From an uncultured Acidobacteriia bacterium (GTDB lineage Bacteria > Acidobacteriota > Terriglobia > Bryobacterales > Bryobacteraceae): DNA of 64,000 nucleotides. Positions 8,028-16,192 of this stretch are shown piece by piece. Location of the stretch: NCBI GenBank assembly GCA_903929755.1, contig CAIYVZ010000041.1:16738-80737 (forward strand), written 5' to 3'. Positions within the stretch are counted from its first letter, which is position 1. Every line of letters starts with the position of its first letter. The notes below the pieces were generated by a model, which saw nothing but the letters and a program-made list of their open reading frames with translations, did no database searches and was not told the DNA's origin. The position numbers and the translations under genes are program-made.

Positions 8028-8866
8028 TTCGAGGCCACCTTCTCCTGCGCCAACTGAGCCTCAAACGTCTTCTCCGACTTCGCAACAAATACCCGGTAAC
8101 CCGCCGGATCAACGAACGGATTCCCGCCCGCCCCCATGCGCTCGTACTTCCCCTTCATCCCGTAGTAATTCCCATGCGCCCCCAAAAACAAGTCGCACTG
8201 CAGGCTCTTCAACACCTCGAAGCCCTTCTGGAAATCCTCCGCAATCCCCGGCCACGTGGGCTTCCCCACAAAATGAACCCCAGGGTTAATGGAAGTCCCC
8301 CCCACAAATACAACCTCCAGTTGCTTTCCACCCTCCTCCACCGTCATGGTGAAAGTTGTGCAACCAAGGCTGTGACCAGGCGTAAGCCGAGTATGCACCG
8401 TCACGCCACCCAGCTTTATGGCTTCCCCGTCCCGCAGGATATGGTCCACTTTGACGGCAGGATACGTCTGCTCTTTCCCCCACCTGGGGTCTTTCACCCC
8501 ACCGCTCTCCAGCACCGGAGCATCCCGTTCACTGGAGTAGACCTTGCCGCCCGTTAACTTCTGCAGGGCAGCCATACCCGCCACATGGTCGTAATGCGCC
8601 TGGCCGTTCAGCAGAATCTTCACGTCCCTGGGATTGAAACCCAGCTTGCGAATCCCGGCCTCCACAATCGGTACGGTCTCGGCATACCCCGCGTTAATCA
8701 CAATATGTCCGGCCGGAGTCGTAATTAGGTACGAGGTAATGTCAGCCGCCCCCACATAGTAAATGTTGGCGGCAATCTTGTAGGCCGGAAACGGTTCGTT
8801 TCCTGGAATGTTATGCTGTGCGGCCAGGGGCGCAACCACAAGCACGAAAAGGGCGATATAACGCAT
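8024..8866 (-). CDS. subclass B3 metallo-beta-lactamase (GOB-like zinc site)
   Basis: A periplasmic zinc hydrolase of 280 residues from the ATG at 8866. The signal peptide is MRYIALFVLVVAPLAAQ. The zinc motif reads NGQAHYDH at residues 87-94, so the first ligand is Gln89 instead of His, with His91, Asp93 and His94. Other ligands are His165 (TPGHSLGCT) and His231 (GAHGNYYG). Gln at the first position is the hallmark of GOB-type B3 enzymes. The segments GGTSINPGVHF and NPFVDPAGYR are also B3-like. A TTG six codons upstream is possible, but the ATG gives a cleaner signal peptide. It is likely to cleave beta-lactams, though some B3-like proteins have other roles. It is coupled to the downstream propeller gene. 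Confidence 0.87.
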   Translation of the reverse strand: MRYIALFVLVVAPLAAQHNIPGNEPFPAYKIAANIYYVGAADITSYLITTPAGHIVINAGYAETVPIVEAGIRKLGFNPRDVKILLNGQAHYDHVAGMAALQKLTGGKVYSSERDAPVLESGGVKDPRWGKEQTYPAVKVDHILRDGEAIKLGGVTVHTRLTPGHSLGCTTFTMTVEEGGKQLEVVFVGGTSINPGVHFVGKPTWPGIAEDFQKGFEVLKSLQCDLFLGAHGNYYGMKGKYERMGAGGNPFVDPAGYRVFVAKSEKTFEAQLAQEKVASK

Positions 8867-8899
8867 GAATCGATTATCATTCAATCCCTATATGCTTTG

Positions 8900-9222
8900 A
8901 GCCTCGCTGCGTGCAGTACTTCCGATCATCCTCTGTCTGGGCCCCCGGGCTCCTGCCCCGCTGCAGTGGAAACAGGCCGCCGGCCCCATCATCAATCCCC
9001 GCGATACCTGGGACGCAAACCCCCGCGGCACCGATCAGGTGCCGTTTGAGGGCAGGGAAGCCATGCAGGTCAATTCCGGTCACCCAGCAAGGCATGGATG
9101 CAAAGACGTTCGTCCTGTACGGCGGCAGTTACGGCGGGTTCATTACGCTCATGGCGATGTTCGCTCAGCCCGACGTCTTCACCGCCGATGCCGCGCTGCT
9201 GTTTGAGGCATCCCTAAAATAG
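8900..9222 (+). pseudogene. gene debris, including a prolyl-oligopeptidase (S9) fragment
   Basis: No intact gene fits this stretch. From about 8901 one frame encodes a signal-like AVLPIILCLGPRAPAP and then WKQAAGPIINPRDTWDANP, but it has no usable start and its 3' part is unconvincing. From about 9085 another frame encodes DAKTFVLYGGSYGGFITLMA, the nucleophile elbow (GGSYGG) of an S9 peptidase, and stops at 9222 after only about 45 residues of that fold. I read it as remains of two deleted genes. The first fragment is not identified. Confidence 0.5.
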
Positions 9223-9227
9223 TCAAT

Positions 9228-10001
9228 GTGAAGAATCCCCTCCCGCCAGCCTGGCTTTGGCCGAACAGGTTGAGCCTGGACGCGCCCCTGATTGCCGTCG
9301 TCTGGCAGGATTTCCTGTCCAGAACGTATTCAATCGCCCTGAGCCCGTCCGAGAGAGTCACCCTGGGGCTGAGTGTTTGGGTGATCTATCTGGCCGACCG
9401 GTTTCTGGATATCCGAGCTGCCGGTGCCGTACCCAATAGTCCGGCGCATATCTTTCAGGGCCAACGCCGGCACTTGACCATTTCAATCCTCGGGGTTGCC
9501 TTGTTGGCCGACCTCTTCATTGCCTGGGCGTGGTTGCCTCGGGAGTTGCTCCTCGCGGGCTTCGTTCTGTGTACGGTGGTCATGGCCTACCTCTGGGTTT
9601 TCTCGCACTATCGGCCGGGCTCGACATATAAGACTCTGGCAGCCTCCGCATTGTTCACCGCTGGAGTCTTCGCGGCGCCGTGGGCCAGAATGCCCGTCGG
9701 CCCTCGACACGACGGCCTGCCATGCCTGGCTTTCGTGCTCCTGTGCTTTGCGAACCTGCAAGTCCTGGTTCGCGGACGAGTGGTATGCGTGCTCCCGTGG
9801 CTGGGCGTCCTCGCCCTGCTCGGGTCGGCCGTGGTCGATTCCCGCATAACAAACTGGTACCTCGCGATCTCGGCCTCGGCTCTGGCGCTCTTCGTGGTGT
9901 CCCGTCTGGAGGGTCGGGTATCCCGGTCGGTGTGGCGCTCGTTGGTCGACATGACGTTGTTGACCCCGATCCTTGCCACCTACCTACCTAACTTCCGATA
10001 A
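9228..10001 (+). CDS. polytopic membrane protein, unknown function
   Basis: A 257-residue protein with about seven or eight hydrophobic segments, for example VTLGLSVWVIYLADRFLDI, LTISILGVALLADLFIAWAW and ELLLAGFVLCTVVMAYLWVF. The motif YLADRFLD at the end of one helix recalls the aspartate-rich motif of UbiA-type prenyltransferases, but the second motif is not evident, so no enzyme role is claimed. The start is a GTG at 9228, six bases after the S9 fragment ends. An out-of-frame ATG overlaps it. The gene stands alone. Confidence 0.6.
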   Translation: MKNPLPPAWLWPNRLSLDAPLIAVVWQDFLSRTYSIALSPSERVTLGLSVWVIYLADRFLDIRAAGAVPNSPAHIFQGQRRHLTISILGVALLADLFIAWAWLPRELLLAGFVLCTVVMAYLWVFSHYRPGSTYKTLAASALFTAGVFAAPWARMPVGPRHDGLPCLAFVLLCFANLQVLVRGRVVCVLPWLGVLALLGSAVVDSRITNWYLAISASALALFVVSRLEGRVSRSVWRSLVDMTLLTPILATYLPNFR

Positions 10002-10105
10002 CACATATTATGTCAAATTATGTATCCGGTACCTCCACGCGGCCTCCAATCCACCCCCCCCCCATGCCCAACCTGCCGACAACAAGCAGACGATTAGAAT
10101 AGCCT

Positions 10106-11269
10106 TTGGACACCACGCAGACTACTCCCCTCAAACTCGGCATCGCCGGCTCCGGTTTTGCCGGTAAATTCCACCACCGCAATCTCCGTGGCCTCCCCGC
10201 GCTCACCGTAGGCGTCACTAGTTCCCGCGCCGTATCCCGCGAAGCCTTCGCCGCCGAATTCGGGGTCCGCGCCTACGCCTCCGTTGATGAAATGCTCCCC
10301 GACATCGACGTCCTCGACATCTGCACGCCCCCCGCCTCCCACGCCGCCTACATTCGCAAGGCCGCCGCCGCCGGCAAACACGTCATCGTCGAAAAACCCT
10401 TCCACGGCTTTTTCGGCTCCCCCGCCCTCCATCCCAAGGAGGAAATGCTCGCCGCCGTCACCGAAGAACTCCGCGACCTTCGCCGCGTCGTCACCGACTC
10501 CGGCATCCTCCTCGGCTACGCCGAAAACATTGTCTACGCCCCCTCCGTCCAGCGCGAACGCGAGATCATCGAGTACTCCAAGGCCCAAATCCTCCGCATG
10601 ACCGCCGAGGAGTCCCACTCCGGTTCCCACTCGCCTGTCTACGGCATCTGGTCTGAATCCGGCGGCGGTTCGCTCATCGGCAAGGGCTGCCACCCCCTCG
10701 GCGGCGTGCTCTATCTAAAAAGGAAAGAAGGCCTCGCCCGCAACGGCAAGCCCATCCGCCCCGTCGCCGTCAGTTGCCGCACCCACTCCATCACCAAACT
10801 TCCAGCCTTTGAAGACCGCGGCTATCTCCGCGCCCACTACCAGGACGGCGAAGACTATGCCTTCCTCCACGTCATCTTTGAAGACGGCATGATTGCGGAT
10901 GTCATGACCAGCGAACTTGTCCTCGGCGGCGTCTACGACTTTATCGAAGTCTTCGCCAACAACCACCGCACACGCTGCCACATCCAGCCCGTGAAAGTGG
11001 TCGATCTCTATAGTCCCGACAAAAAAGAATTCCCCGGCATGGACCTGATGGAGAAAATCAGCTCCAACGAAGGCTGGATCCCCGCGTTCCCTGAGTTCGG
11101 CTGGAGCAACGGCCAGTACGCGGAAATGCGCGATTTCATTACCTGCATGCACGAAGGCCGCCAGCCCGAGTGCGACCTCGAACTCGCCATCGACTGCACC
11201 CTCGCCATCTACGCGGGCTATCTCTCAGCCGCCCGGAAAGGTCAGGAAGTCGAAATCCCGCGAATCTAA
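10106..11269 (+). CDS. Gfo/Idh/MocA-family oxidoreductase
   Basis: A 387-residue NAD(P)-dependent dehydrogenase of the sugar or inositol type. The Rossmann fold opens with LKLGIAGSGFAGKFHHRNL, and the signature lysine is in HVIVEKPFHG near residue 95. The C-terminal alpha/beta domain (from about 140) contains HSGSHSPVYGIWSESGGGS and GKGCHPLGG, the substrate face with a likely catalytic His. No ATG precedes the fold, and the TTG at 10106 gives a sensible N-terminus (MDTTQTTPLKLG). Codons are extremely C-rich. It stands alone on the plus strand before the convergent sugar-related operon. The substrate is not known. Confidence 0.85.
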   Translation: MDTTQTTPLKLGIAGSGFAGKFHHRNLRGLPALTVGVTSSRAVSREAFAAEFGVRAYASVDEMLPDIDVLDICTPPASHAAYIRKAAAAGKHVIVEKPFHGFFGSPALHPKEEMLAAVTEELRDLRRVVTDSGILLGYAENIVYAPSVQREREIIEYSKAQILRMTAEESHSGSHSPVYGIWSESGGGSLIGKGCHPLGGVLYLKRKEGLARNGKPIRPVAVSCRTHSITKLPAFEDRGYLRAHYQDGEDYAFLHVIFEDGMIADVMTSELVLGGVYDFIEVFANNHRTRCHIQPVKVVDLYSPDKKEFPGMDLMEKISSNEGWIPAFPEFGWSNGQYAEMRDFITCMHEGRQPECDLELAIDCTLAIYAGYLSAARKGQEVEIPRI

Positions 11270-11330
11270 CCCTCGTTATCTGGGTGCGGGTCGGGGCAAC
11301 TCGCCCGTTCTGCCAATAGACCTGCCGATA

Positions 11331-12872
11331 CTACCCGGCAATCTCCACCCACTGAATCTTGCCGCCCTTCGGCAACCGGATATTTAACACCACCCAGTCC
11401 ATCACGGCGCCAAGCTTCCATTCCAGCGTCCGGCCCACCGGCCCCGGCACCAGTTCACCCACCGGAACTTCGCGAGGCTCACCCAACGCCTCCGCAGCCC
11501 CATTCACGTGCACTTCCGCCGCGTCCGGAAGTTCCATCCTCAACCTCGCATCCACCAGCTTCGGACCGACATATACCCGAAACGCAGTCCAGCCACCCGC
11601 CGCTACCGTCTTCGGCAACTGCGTGCCCTGCGCCTCACCCGGTGCCCACGTATCTGAGTAAGTCACCACGTGGCGCCGAGGTTTCCCCGCCAATGTGGCC
11701 AGAGAACCGCACTCCCGCAGCAATTGAGGATAGAAATCCATGTCCGGATTCGGTTTCAGCGAATCCATGTAGTTGAACAGGTAAACCCGGTCCGCACCAC
11801 GCGCCAAAAACGCCGCCGCCGCGCCCCGCACCGTCTCCAGACGGTTCATCTGGATCTTGTACTCGTGATACGGCCGGATCAGCACTTCCAGACCGGCCGC
11901 CAGCAGGACCTTATTGCCAACCAGCTTCCGCCATTCCTCAAGAGGGATCTCGGTCTCAATCGAAGCCCAGAACGGCGTCACCACCAGCATCTGGATGAGG
12001 CCCTCATTCGCCCATCGCGCGCCATCCATTCCCATCGCCCAAGCCGTCTCCGGCCGCGACGGCACGCGCGCCCCCAGCGAGATTTTATGGCCGCGTTTTT
12101 TCTCCCACAGGTTCAGCAGAGCCCGCGTCCGCCGCATAATAGTAAGCGTCGCCTCGTTCCCCTGCACCTCCTGGCCCGGTTTGAAATGAAATCCAAATCG
12201 CATCCAGTCCAGCTCCAGGCCATCGAAGTCATACCGTTCGCAGTACTCTTGCACCAGCCGGAAGTGATGCTCCTGAACCTCGCGCTGCAGGTAATCAAAC
12301 GCCCGGTCCCGCCAGTCAAAACCCGGCCCCTGTTCGCTCCTCCACTGCAATCGCCGCAGCTCCGGATGCGCCTTCCAGAAACTGGAATGCAGATAGCTCT
12401 GCGGATCGTCCACATTATGCAGATCGTTCATCCGCATGCTGATCCACGGCGATAGCTTCTTCTGCCGCGCCCGCTTCATCCAGAGCGCATAAGGGTCAAG
12501 GCCCTGCTGGTTCAGCTTCCACGCCGTATGAATACAGCTCCTTGCCACTGCCCGCGATTCCTTTGGCGTCGACGCGAACAGGGGCTGGTCGTCCGGCCCC
12601 TTCGGGTCGTAGTCCTTCCAGACCGAATCCCAGACCTTCGAAGCAAAACTCGTCCTCTGCGAATTCGCGGAGAACAAAATCTCGCGGACCTGTGTGTCCG
12701 CATACTGGTCCACGAACGACGCGACTTTCTCCGCCGTCAGATCCTGTCCGGCCCGAGAAAAGAAGTAGTGGCTGTTGTCTTCGTTAAACGTGATCGCGGT
12801 GTCACGCCCGGTAGCGGAAAACCCCGGCAGGGCCAACAACGGCAAGTGCAGAGCAGCTCGCCGGGTAATCAT
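11331..12872 (-). CDS. secreted glycoside-hydrolase-like TIM-barrel protein
   Basis: A 513-residue protein. The N-terminus MITRRAALHLPLLALPGFSA has twin arginines and a hydrophobic core, so Tat or Sec export is expected. The middle looks like a (beta/alpha)8 barrel. DFDGLELDWMRFGFHF, with acidic residues at a strand end, is a typical glycosidase-like active-site segment, and LLAAGLEVLI and DRVYLFNYMDS are further strands. The last 120 residues form a beta-rich domain (AEVHVNGAAEALGEP). Translation starts in the stop of the PI-PLC-like gene (ATGA at 12869-12872). It closes a four-gene operon with two sugar-type dehydrogenases. The substrate is not evident. Confidence 0.65.
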   Translation of the reverse strand: MITRRAALHLPLLALPGFSATGRDTAITFNEDNSHYFFSRAGQDLTAEKVASFVDQYADTQVREILFSANSQRTSFASKVWDSVWKDYDPKGPDDQPLFASTPKESRAVARSCIHTAWKLNQQGLDPYALWMKRARQKKLSPWISMRMNDLHNVDDPQSYLHSSFWKAHPELRRLQWRSEQGPGFDWRDRAFDYLQREVQEHHFRLVQEYCERYDFDGLELDWMRFGFHFKPGQEVQGNEATLTIMRRTRALLNLWEKKRGHKISLGARVPSRPETAWAMGMDGARWANEGLIQMLVVTPFWASIETEIPLEEWRKLVGNKVLLAAGLEVLIRPYHEYKIQMNRLETVRGAAAAFLARGADRVYLFNYMDSLKPNPDMDFYPQLLRECGSLATLAGKPRRHVVTYSDTWAPGEAQGTQLPKTVAAGGWTAFRVYVGPKLVDARLRMELPDAAEVHVNGAAEALGEPREVPVGELVPGPVGRTLEWKLGAVMDWVVLNIRLPKGGKIQWVEIAG

Positions 12873-13780
12873 TTCTGCGACTTCATGAACTGCGCCAGAA
12901 GCTCGTACTGATCGCTGGAAATCAGATCCACACCTGCCTCAAGTTCCGCTTTCCAGCGAGCCATCACGGCTGTATGGGACCCGAAGTTATAGTTCGCGTC
13001 CCAGCCCTGGTTCTCTTCCGCCGTAAACCCATCCGTCGTGTAGAAGCGGATCCAATACCCCAGACCATGCGTCTTAGATACCAGCGCCTTTAACCGCGCC
13101 GCATCTTCGGTCGACCAGTCACCGGCCTTGGGCTGACCCTCCGGTTCCACAGCCTTCCACGAATAATTCACCCACCGGCGATAGTTTGTCGCCCGCGCCG
13201 CCAAATCTTTCGCATGCGCCGATCCGAAGACTCGCAACTTCGCGCCCTCCGGCACCTGATTGAAGAAGACGACCTCTTGCGCATCGGCTTCTTCCGTCAG
13301 AACCAATAGAGGCTTCACGTCAAAAGCAGACAATTCCGAAGCATCAGCTGTCTTCGTGGCAGTCGTGATCCAGGGCTCGTACTCCCCCAGCACCTTCCAC
13401 ACTTCCTCCAGCAGCGGCTTCTGCAAGTCCTTGAAATCGAAATGCACCACGATCAGGGGCCACTGCGAACGCTTGTTCTCCTCAAGAGCTTTCTCCATCA
13501 AAGGCCGAACCTTCTCGAAGAAATGAGCCTTCAGCGTCGGTTCCATACCCTTCGTTTTATCGGTATGAGACACCACTGCCTGCCCATTCCAAAGAGCGAT
13601 ATCCTGCTCAATGGCAACAGGAAACCCAACCGAAAGCGCGCGGTCAATCCGGTCCCCGTACTTCCCCTCGTACGGATAGCAGTTATGCGCATCCAGCAGG
13701 GGGCCCTTTATCTGACCAACCCGCATCTGGGCGGCCAGCGAACCCGCCAGAATGAACAAACCCAAAACTTGCCGCATCAT
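12869..13780 (-). CDS. secreted PI-PLC/GDPD-like phosphodiesterase domain protein
   Basis: A 303-residue exported protein. The start is the double ATG at 13780 (MMRQVLGLFILAGSLAAQ), whose second base begins the TGA of the SDR gene. The open frame continues upstream but lies inside the SDR gene. The mature part begins GPLLDAHNCYPYEGKYGDR, a histidine-containing first strand, then PVAIEQDIALWNGQAVVSH, matching the E-x-D and H signatures of the PI-PLC-like/glycerophosphodiesterase TIM barrel. The end DLISSDQYELLAQFM is the usual last strand. It probably cleaves a phosphodiester outside the cytoplasm. A non-catalytic relative is possible. Confidence 0.65.
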   Translation of the reverse strand: MMRQVLGLFILAGSLAAQMRVGQIKGPLLDAHNCYPYEGKYGDRIDRALSVGFPVAIEQDIALWNGQAVVSHTDKTKGMEPTLKAHFFEKVRPLMEKALEENKRSQWPLIVVHFDFKDLQKPLLEEVWKVLGEYEPWITTATKTADASELSAFDVKPLLVLTEEADAQEVVFFNQVPEGAKLRVFGSAHAKDLAARATNYRRWVNYSWKAVEPEGQPKAGDWSTEDAARLKALVSKTHGLGYWIRFYTTDGFTAEENQGWDANYNFGSHTAVMARWKAELEAGVDLISSDQYELLAQFMKSQK

Positions 13781-14598
13781 GCCTTCGGGGCTACCGTCGC
13801 CCTGGTTGCGCCCGTGGAAATACCGCCATCCACCAGCATCGTCTGCCCCGTGAAGTAGCTGCTCGCATCGGAAGCGAGGAATACAACAGCGCCATCCAGG
13901 TCCGTCGGAGCGCCCGGCCGCCGCATGGGAATGCGGTCGATAATGTACTCCAGCCATTCCTTGTTCTCGTACAGCACGGCATTTTGCGCGGTCTTAAACC
14001 ACCCCGGAGCCAGGCAATTTACAGTAATCCCATTCTTGCCCCAGTCATCCGCCAGGCTCATCGTCATCTGCTTCACGCCACCACGGCTGGCGCAGTACGG
14101 CGTCAAACCCGCATAACCAAACACACTGGTAACAGAACCGATGTTAATGATCCGGCCAGAGCCGCTTGGAATCATGCAATCCCGAGCCACGGCCTGGGCA
14201 ACAAAGAATGTCCCGCGCAAGTTAGTTTCGAGCACAGTATTCCACTCGTCCCAGGAAATCTCGACAGCGGGTTTACGGACGTTCAGGCCCGCATTATTCA
14301 CCAGGATGTCGATCTTCCCGTAGTGCGCCAGTCCCGCAGCTACCGCAGCCTGAATGCTGGAGTGATTGCGAACATCCAGGGCCACCGGAAACGCCTTGCG
14401 CCCGAGCCCCTCAATCTCCGTCTGAAACGCCGCCAGATCTTCCACTTTGCGGCTCGTAATAATCAGGTCGGCACCCGCCCGCCCCAGTGCCCGGGCCATA
14501 TACTGGCCCAGGCCCCGACTCGTCCCGGTGACCATGGCCACCTTGCCGGTCAAATCAAAGAAGTTATGCGGCGTATTGTGATTCAAAGCTACGGACAC
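13777..14598 (-). CDS. short-chain dehydrogenase (gluconate 5-dehydrogenase-like) with atypical Y-x3-R
   Basis: A 273-residue NAD(P)-binding SDR. The nucleotide loop is TGTSRGLG at residues 24-31, NNAG is at 101-104, and the catalytic serine is in NIGSVTS (about Ser155). The active-site tyrosine is Tyr168 in YCASRGGVKQM, where the canonical lysine four residues later is an arginine (Arg172). The rest (LVDGGISTGA at the end) is as in gluconate 5-dehydrogenase and relatives. Its start overlaps the stop of the MDR dehydrogenase by 10 bp and its stop overlaps the next start. It probably oxidises or reduces a sugar acid in this operon. Activity with arginine in place of lysine is uncertain. Confidence 0.85.
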   Translation of the reverse strand: MSVALNHNTPHNFFDLTGKVAMVTGTSRGLGQYMARALGRAGADLIITSRKVEDLAAFQTEIEGLGRKAFPVALDVRNHSSIQAAVAAGLAHYGKIDILVNNAGLNVRKPAVEISWDEWNTVLETNLRGTFFVAQAVARDCMIPSGSGRIINIGSVTSVFGYAGLTPYCASRGGVKQMTMSLADDWGKNGITVNCLAPGWFKTAQNAVLYENKEWLEYIIDRIPMRRPGAPTDLDGAVVFLASDASSYFTGQTMLVDGGISTGATRATVAPKA

Positions 14599-15620
14599 AG
14601 GACCACCTTCCCCAAACCCGGTTCATGATGATAAAGCCGGTTGAACCACGCAGCGCCTTCCGACAGCGGAACCACCGCCGAAATCATAGGCATCACGTTG
14701 ATAATCCCGCGAGCCATCAAATCGATGCACTGCGGATACTCGCCGTTCGAAGCGCACGAACCCTGCAACCGGATCTGCCGCGTCACCACGTACTGCAGCG
14801 GCATGTCGATATTCGGAGCCAAATTCCCCACCATCGTCACCATGCCGCCCTTACGCACCGAGTAGATCGCGGTTGCCACCGGTTCGGCATAGCCAACGCA
14901 CTCGAACGCCACATCTGCGCCGCGTCCACTAGTCAAAGCCCGTACCGCATCCGGCACATTCACATTATTCGGATTCAGCACATCCGTAGCGCCAATCTTC
15001 AGCGCCCGCTCCAGCTTCGAATCTTCAATATCCACGGCAATAATCCGCGAACAACCCGCCGCCTTCGCCGCCTGCAGCGTGACCGCGCCAATCATGCCGG
15101 CGCCCACTACTACCACCACATCGCCCAGCTGAATCGGGGTAATCGATACCGCATGAACACCGATGGACACCGCTTCAATCAGCGCAGCCTGTTCGTACGG
15201 GAAACTATCCGGCAGTTTGTACATGATGCGGCGAGGAACCGAAACGTACTCAGCAAAAGCCCCATGGCGCTTGAACTCCTTCGGCGCCACCCCGACCACT
15301 TCACGGTCATCGCAAAGGTTTACATCGCCCCGAACGCAAAAATGGCACTTGCCGCAATAAACCGTGGAGTCAAACGTCACTCGGTCGCCGATCACCAGAT
15401 CCTTCACGTTCGCGCCGAGCTTTGCCACTTCACCGGCGGCTTCATGGCCCATGATCAGCGGCGGATTTCGTCGGCCGGACGAGCCGTCAAGGCCGTGCAC
15501 GTCAGACCCGCAAATCCCGCAGGCCCGCACGCGCACCAGAACCTCGTCAGGTCCAATCTCGGGAACTGGAAAATCCACCATTTCCAGCTTCATGTATTCG
15601 GTTAGGAGTAGGGCGTTCAT
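14589..15620 (-). CDS. zinc-dependent alcohol dehydrogenase, sorbitol/threonine dehydrogenase-like
   Basis: A medium-chain dehydrogenase of 343 residues, starting MNALLLTEYMKLEMVDF. Catalytic zinc ligands are in GICGSDVHG and GHEAAGE. The structural zinc site is the four-cysteine loop YCGKCHFCVRGDVNLC. The NAD-binding loop is VVVVGAGMIGAVTLQAAKA. It resembles L-threonine, sorbitol and related polyol dehydrogenases. The frame continues eight codons upstream with GTG/TTG starts, but the ATG at 15620 fits the family. It is first in an operon with the SDR, the phosphodiesterase-like and the glycosidase-like genes, suggesting catabolism of a polyol or sugar derivative released outside the cell. 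Confidence 0.87.
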   Translation of the reverse strand: MNALLLTEYMKLEMVDFPVPEIGPDEVLVRVRACGICGSDVHGLDGSSGRRNPPLIMGHEAAGEVAKLGANVKDLVIGDRVTFDSTVYCGKCHFCVRGDVNLCDDREVVGVAPKEFKRHGAFAEYVSVPRRIMYKLPDSFPYEQAALIEAVSIGVHAVSITPIQLGDVVVVVGAGMIGAVTLQAAKAAGCSRIIAVDIEDSKLERALKIGATDVLNPNNVNVPDAVRALTSGRGADVAFECVGYAEPVATAIYSVRKGGMVTMVGNLAPNIDMPLQYVVTRQIRLQGSCASNGEYPQCIDLMARGIINVMPMISAVVPLSEGAAWFNRLYHHEPGLGKVVLCP

Positions 15621-15659
15621 GTTGAAAAGCCATTCTACCGCCAAGGCAACAACGGTGCC

Positions 15660-16157
15660 TTATGTGCCAGAAAAGGACTTTGACATGGGCGCCACCGGCA
15701 ACGGGATTCCGCCCGCCATCGGAATTTCGTACCGCGAATCGATCCTGTAGCCGTGCGCCAGGTACAGCGCGATCCCTGTCAGCGTAGAAGTTAACTCAGC
15801 GCGCCGATAACCGGCCGCCATCGCACGAGCCTCGCACTCCCGAAGGATCGAGCTTCCGATACCGCGCCGTGACCAGTCCGGATGAATGAAAAATCCCCGC
15901 ATCCGAACCGGATCCTTCGCGGGATTCAGCAGGCTATCGTCCTTACCCGGCACATTATCGCAGCCAAATGGATTACTCCGCTGGCTCCACGCCCCGCACC
16001 CCACCAGCGCGCCATCTACCTCAGCCAGCAGGTACGTGCCGTCGCGAACCAACTGGTTGTCCACGCCAAAGATCACGCCGAGCGCGGCAGACCTCTGCTC
16101 ATCCGAGTAATCGTCTTTCTGCAGACGCGCCACTGACACCGCGATGAGCCCTTCCAT
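15660..16157 (-). CDS. GNAT-family N-acetyltransferase
   Basis: A 165-residue acetyltransferase by the ATG at 16157. The acetyl-CoA loop is HPDWSRRGIGSSILRECEA near residues 93-111, preceded by the strand MRGFFI. A later strand and helix (RAELTSTLTGIALYLAHGY) complete the GNAT fold. Upstream codons in the same frame read [14 protein letters not shown], the usual first strand and helix of GNAT proteins, but no ATG, GTG or TTG opens that stretch before the serS coding region. The true start may be a rare ATT at 16190, which would be translated close to the serS stop. The substrate is unknown. Confidence 0.8.
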   Translation of the reverse strand: MEGLIAVSVARLQKDDYSDEQRSAALGVIFGVDNQLVRDGTYLLAEVDGALVGCGAWSQRSNPFGCDNVPGKDDSLLNPAKDPVRMRGFFIHPDWSRRGIGSSILRECEARAMAAGYRRAELTSTLTGIALYLAHGYRIDSRYEIPMAGGIPLPVAPMSKSFSGT

Positions 16158-16192
16158 CGCGGGGACATCGGCCGCCGTAGCCGTACGAATCG

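Noticed and set aside
10094..10693. Glycine/valine-rich 199-codon frame antisense to the Gfo/Idh gene
   Set aside because: Composition follows from C-rich codons on the other strand. The Gfo/Idh frame has clear motifs.
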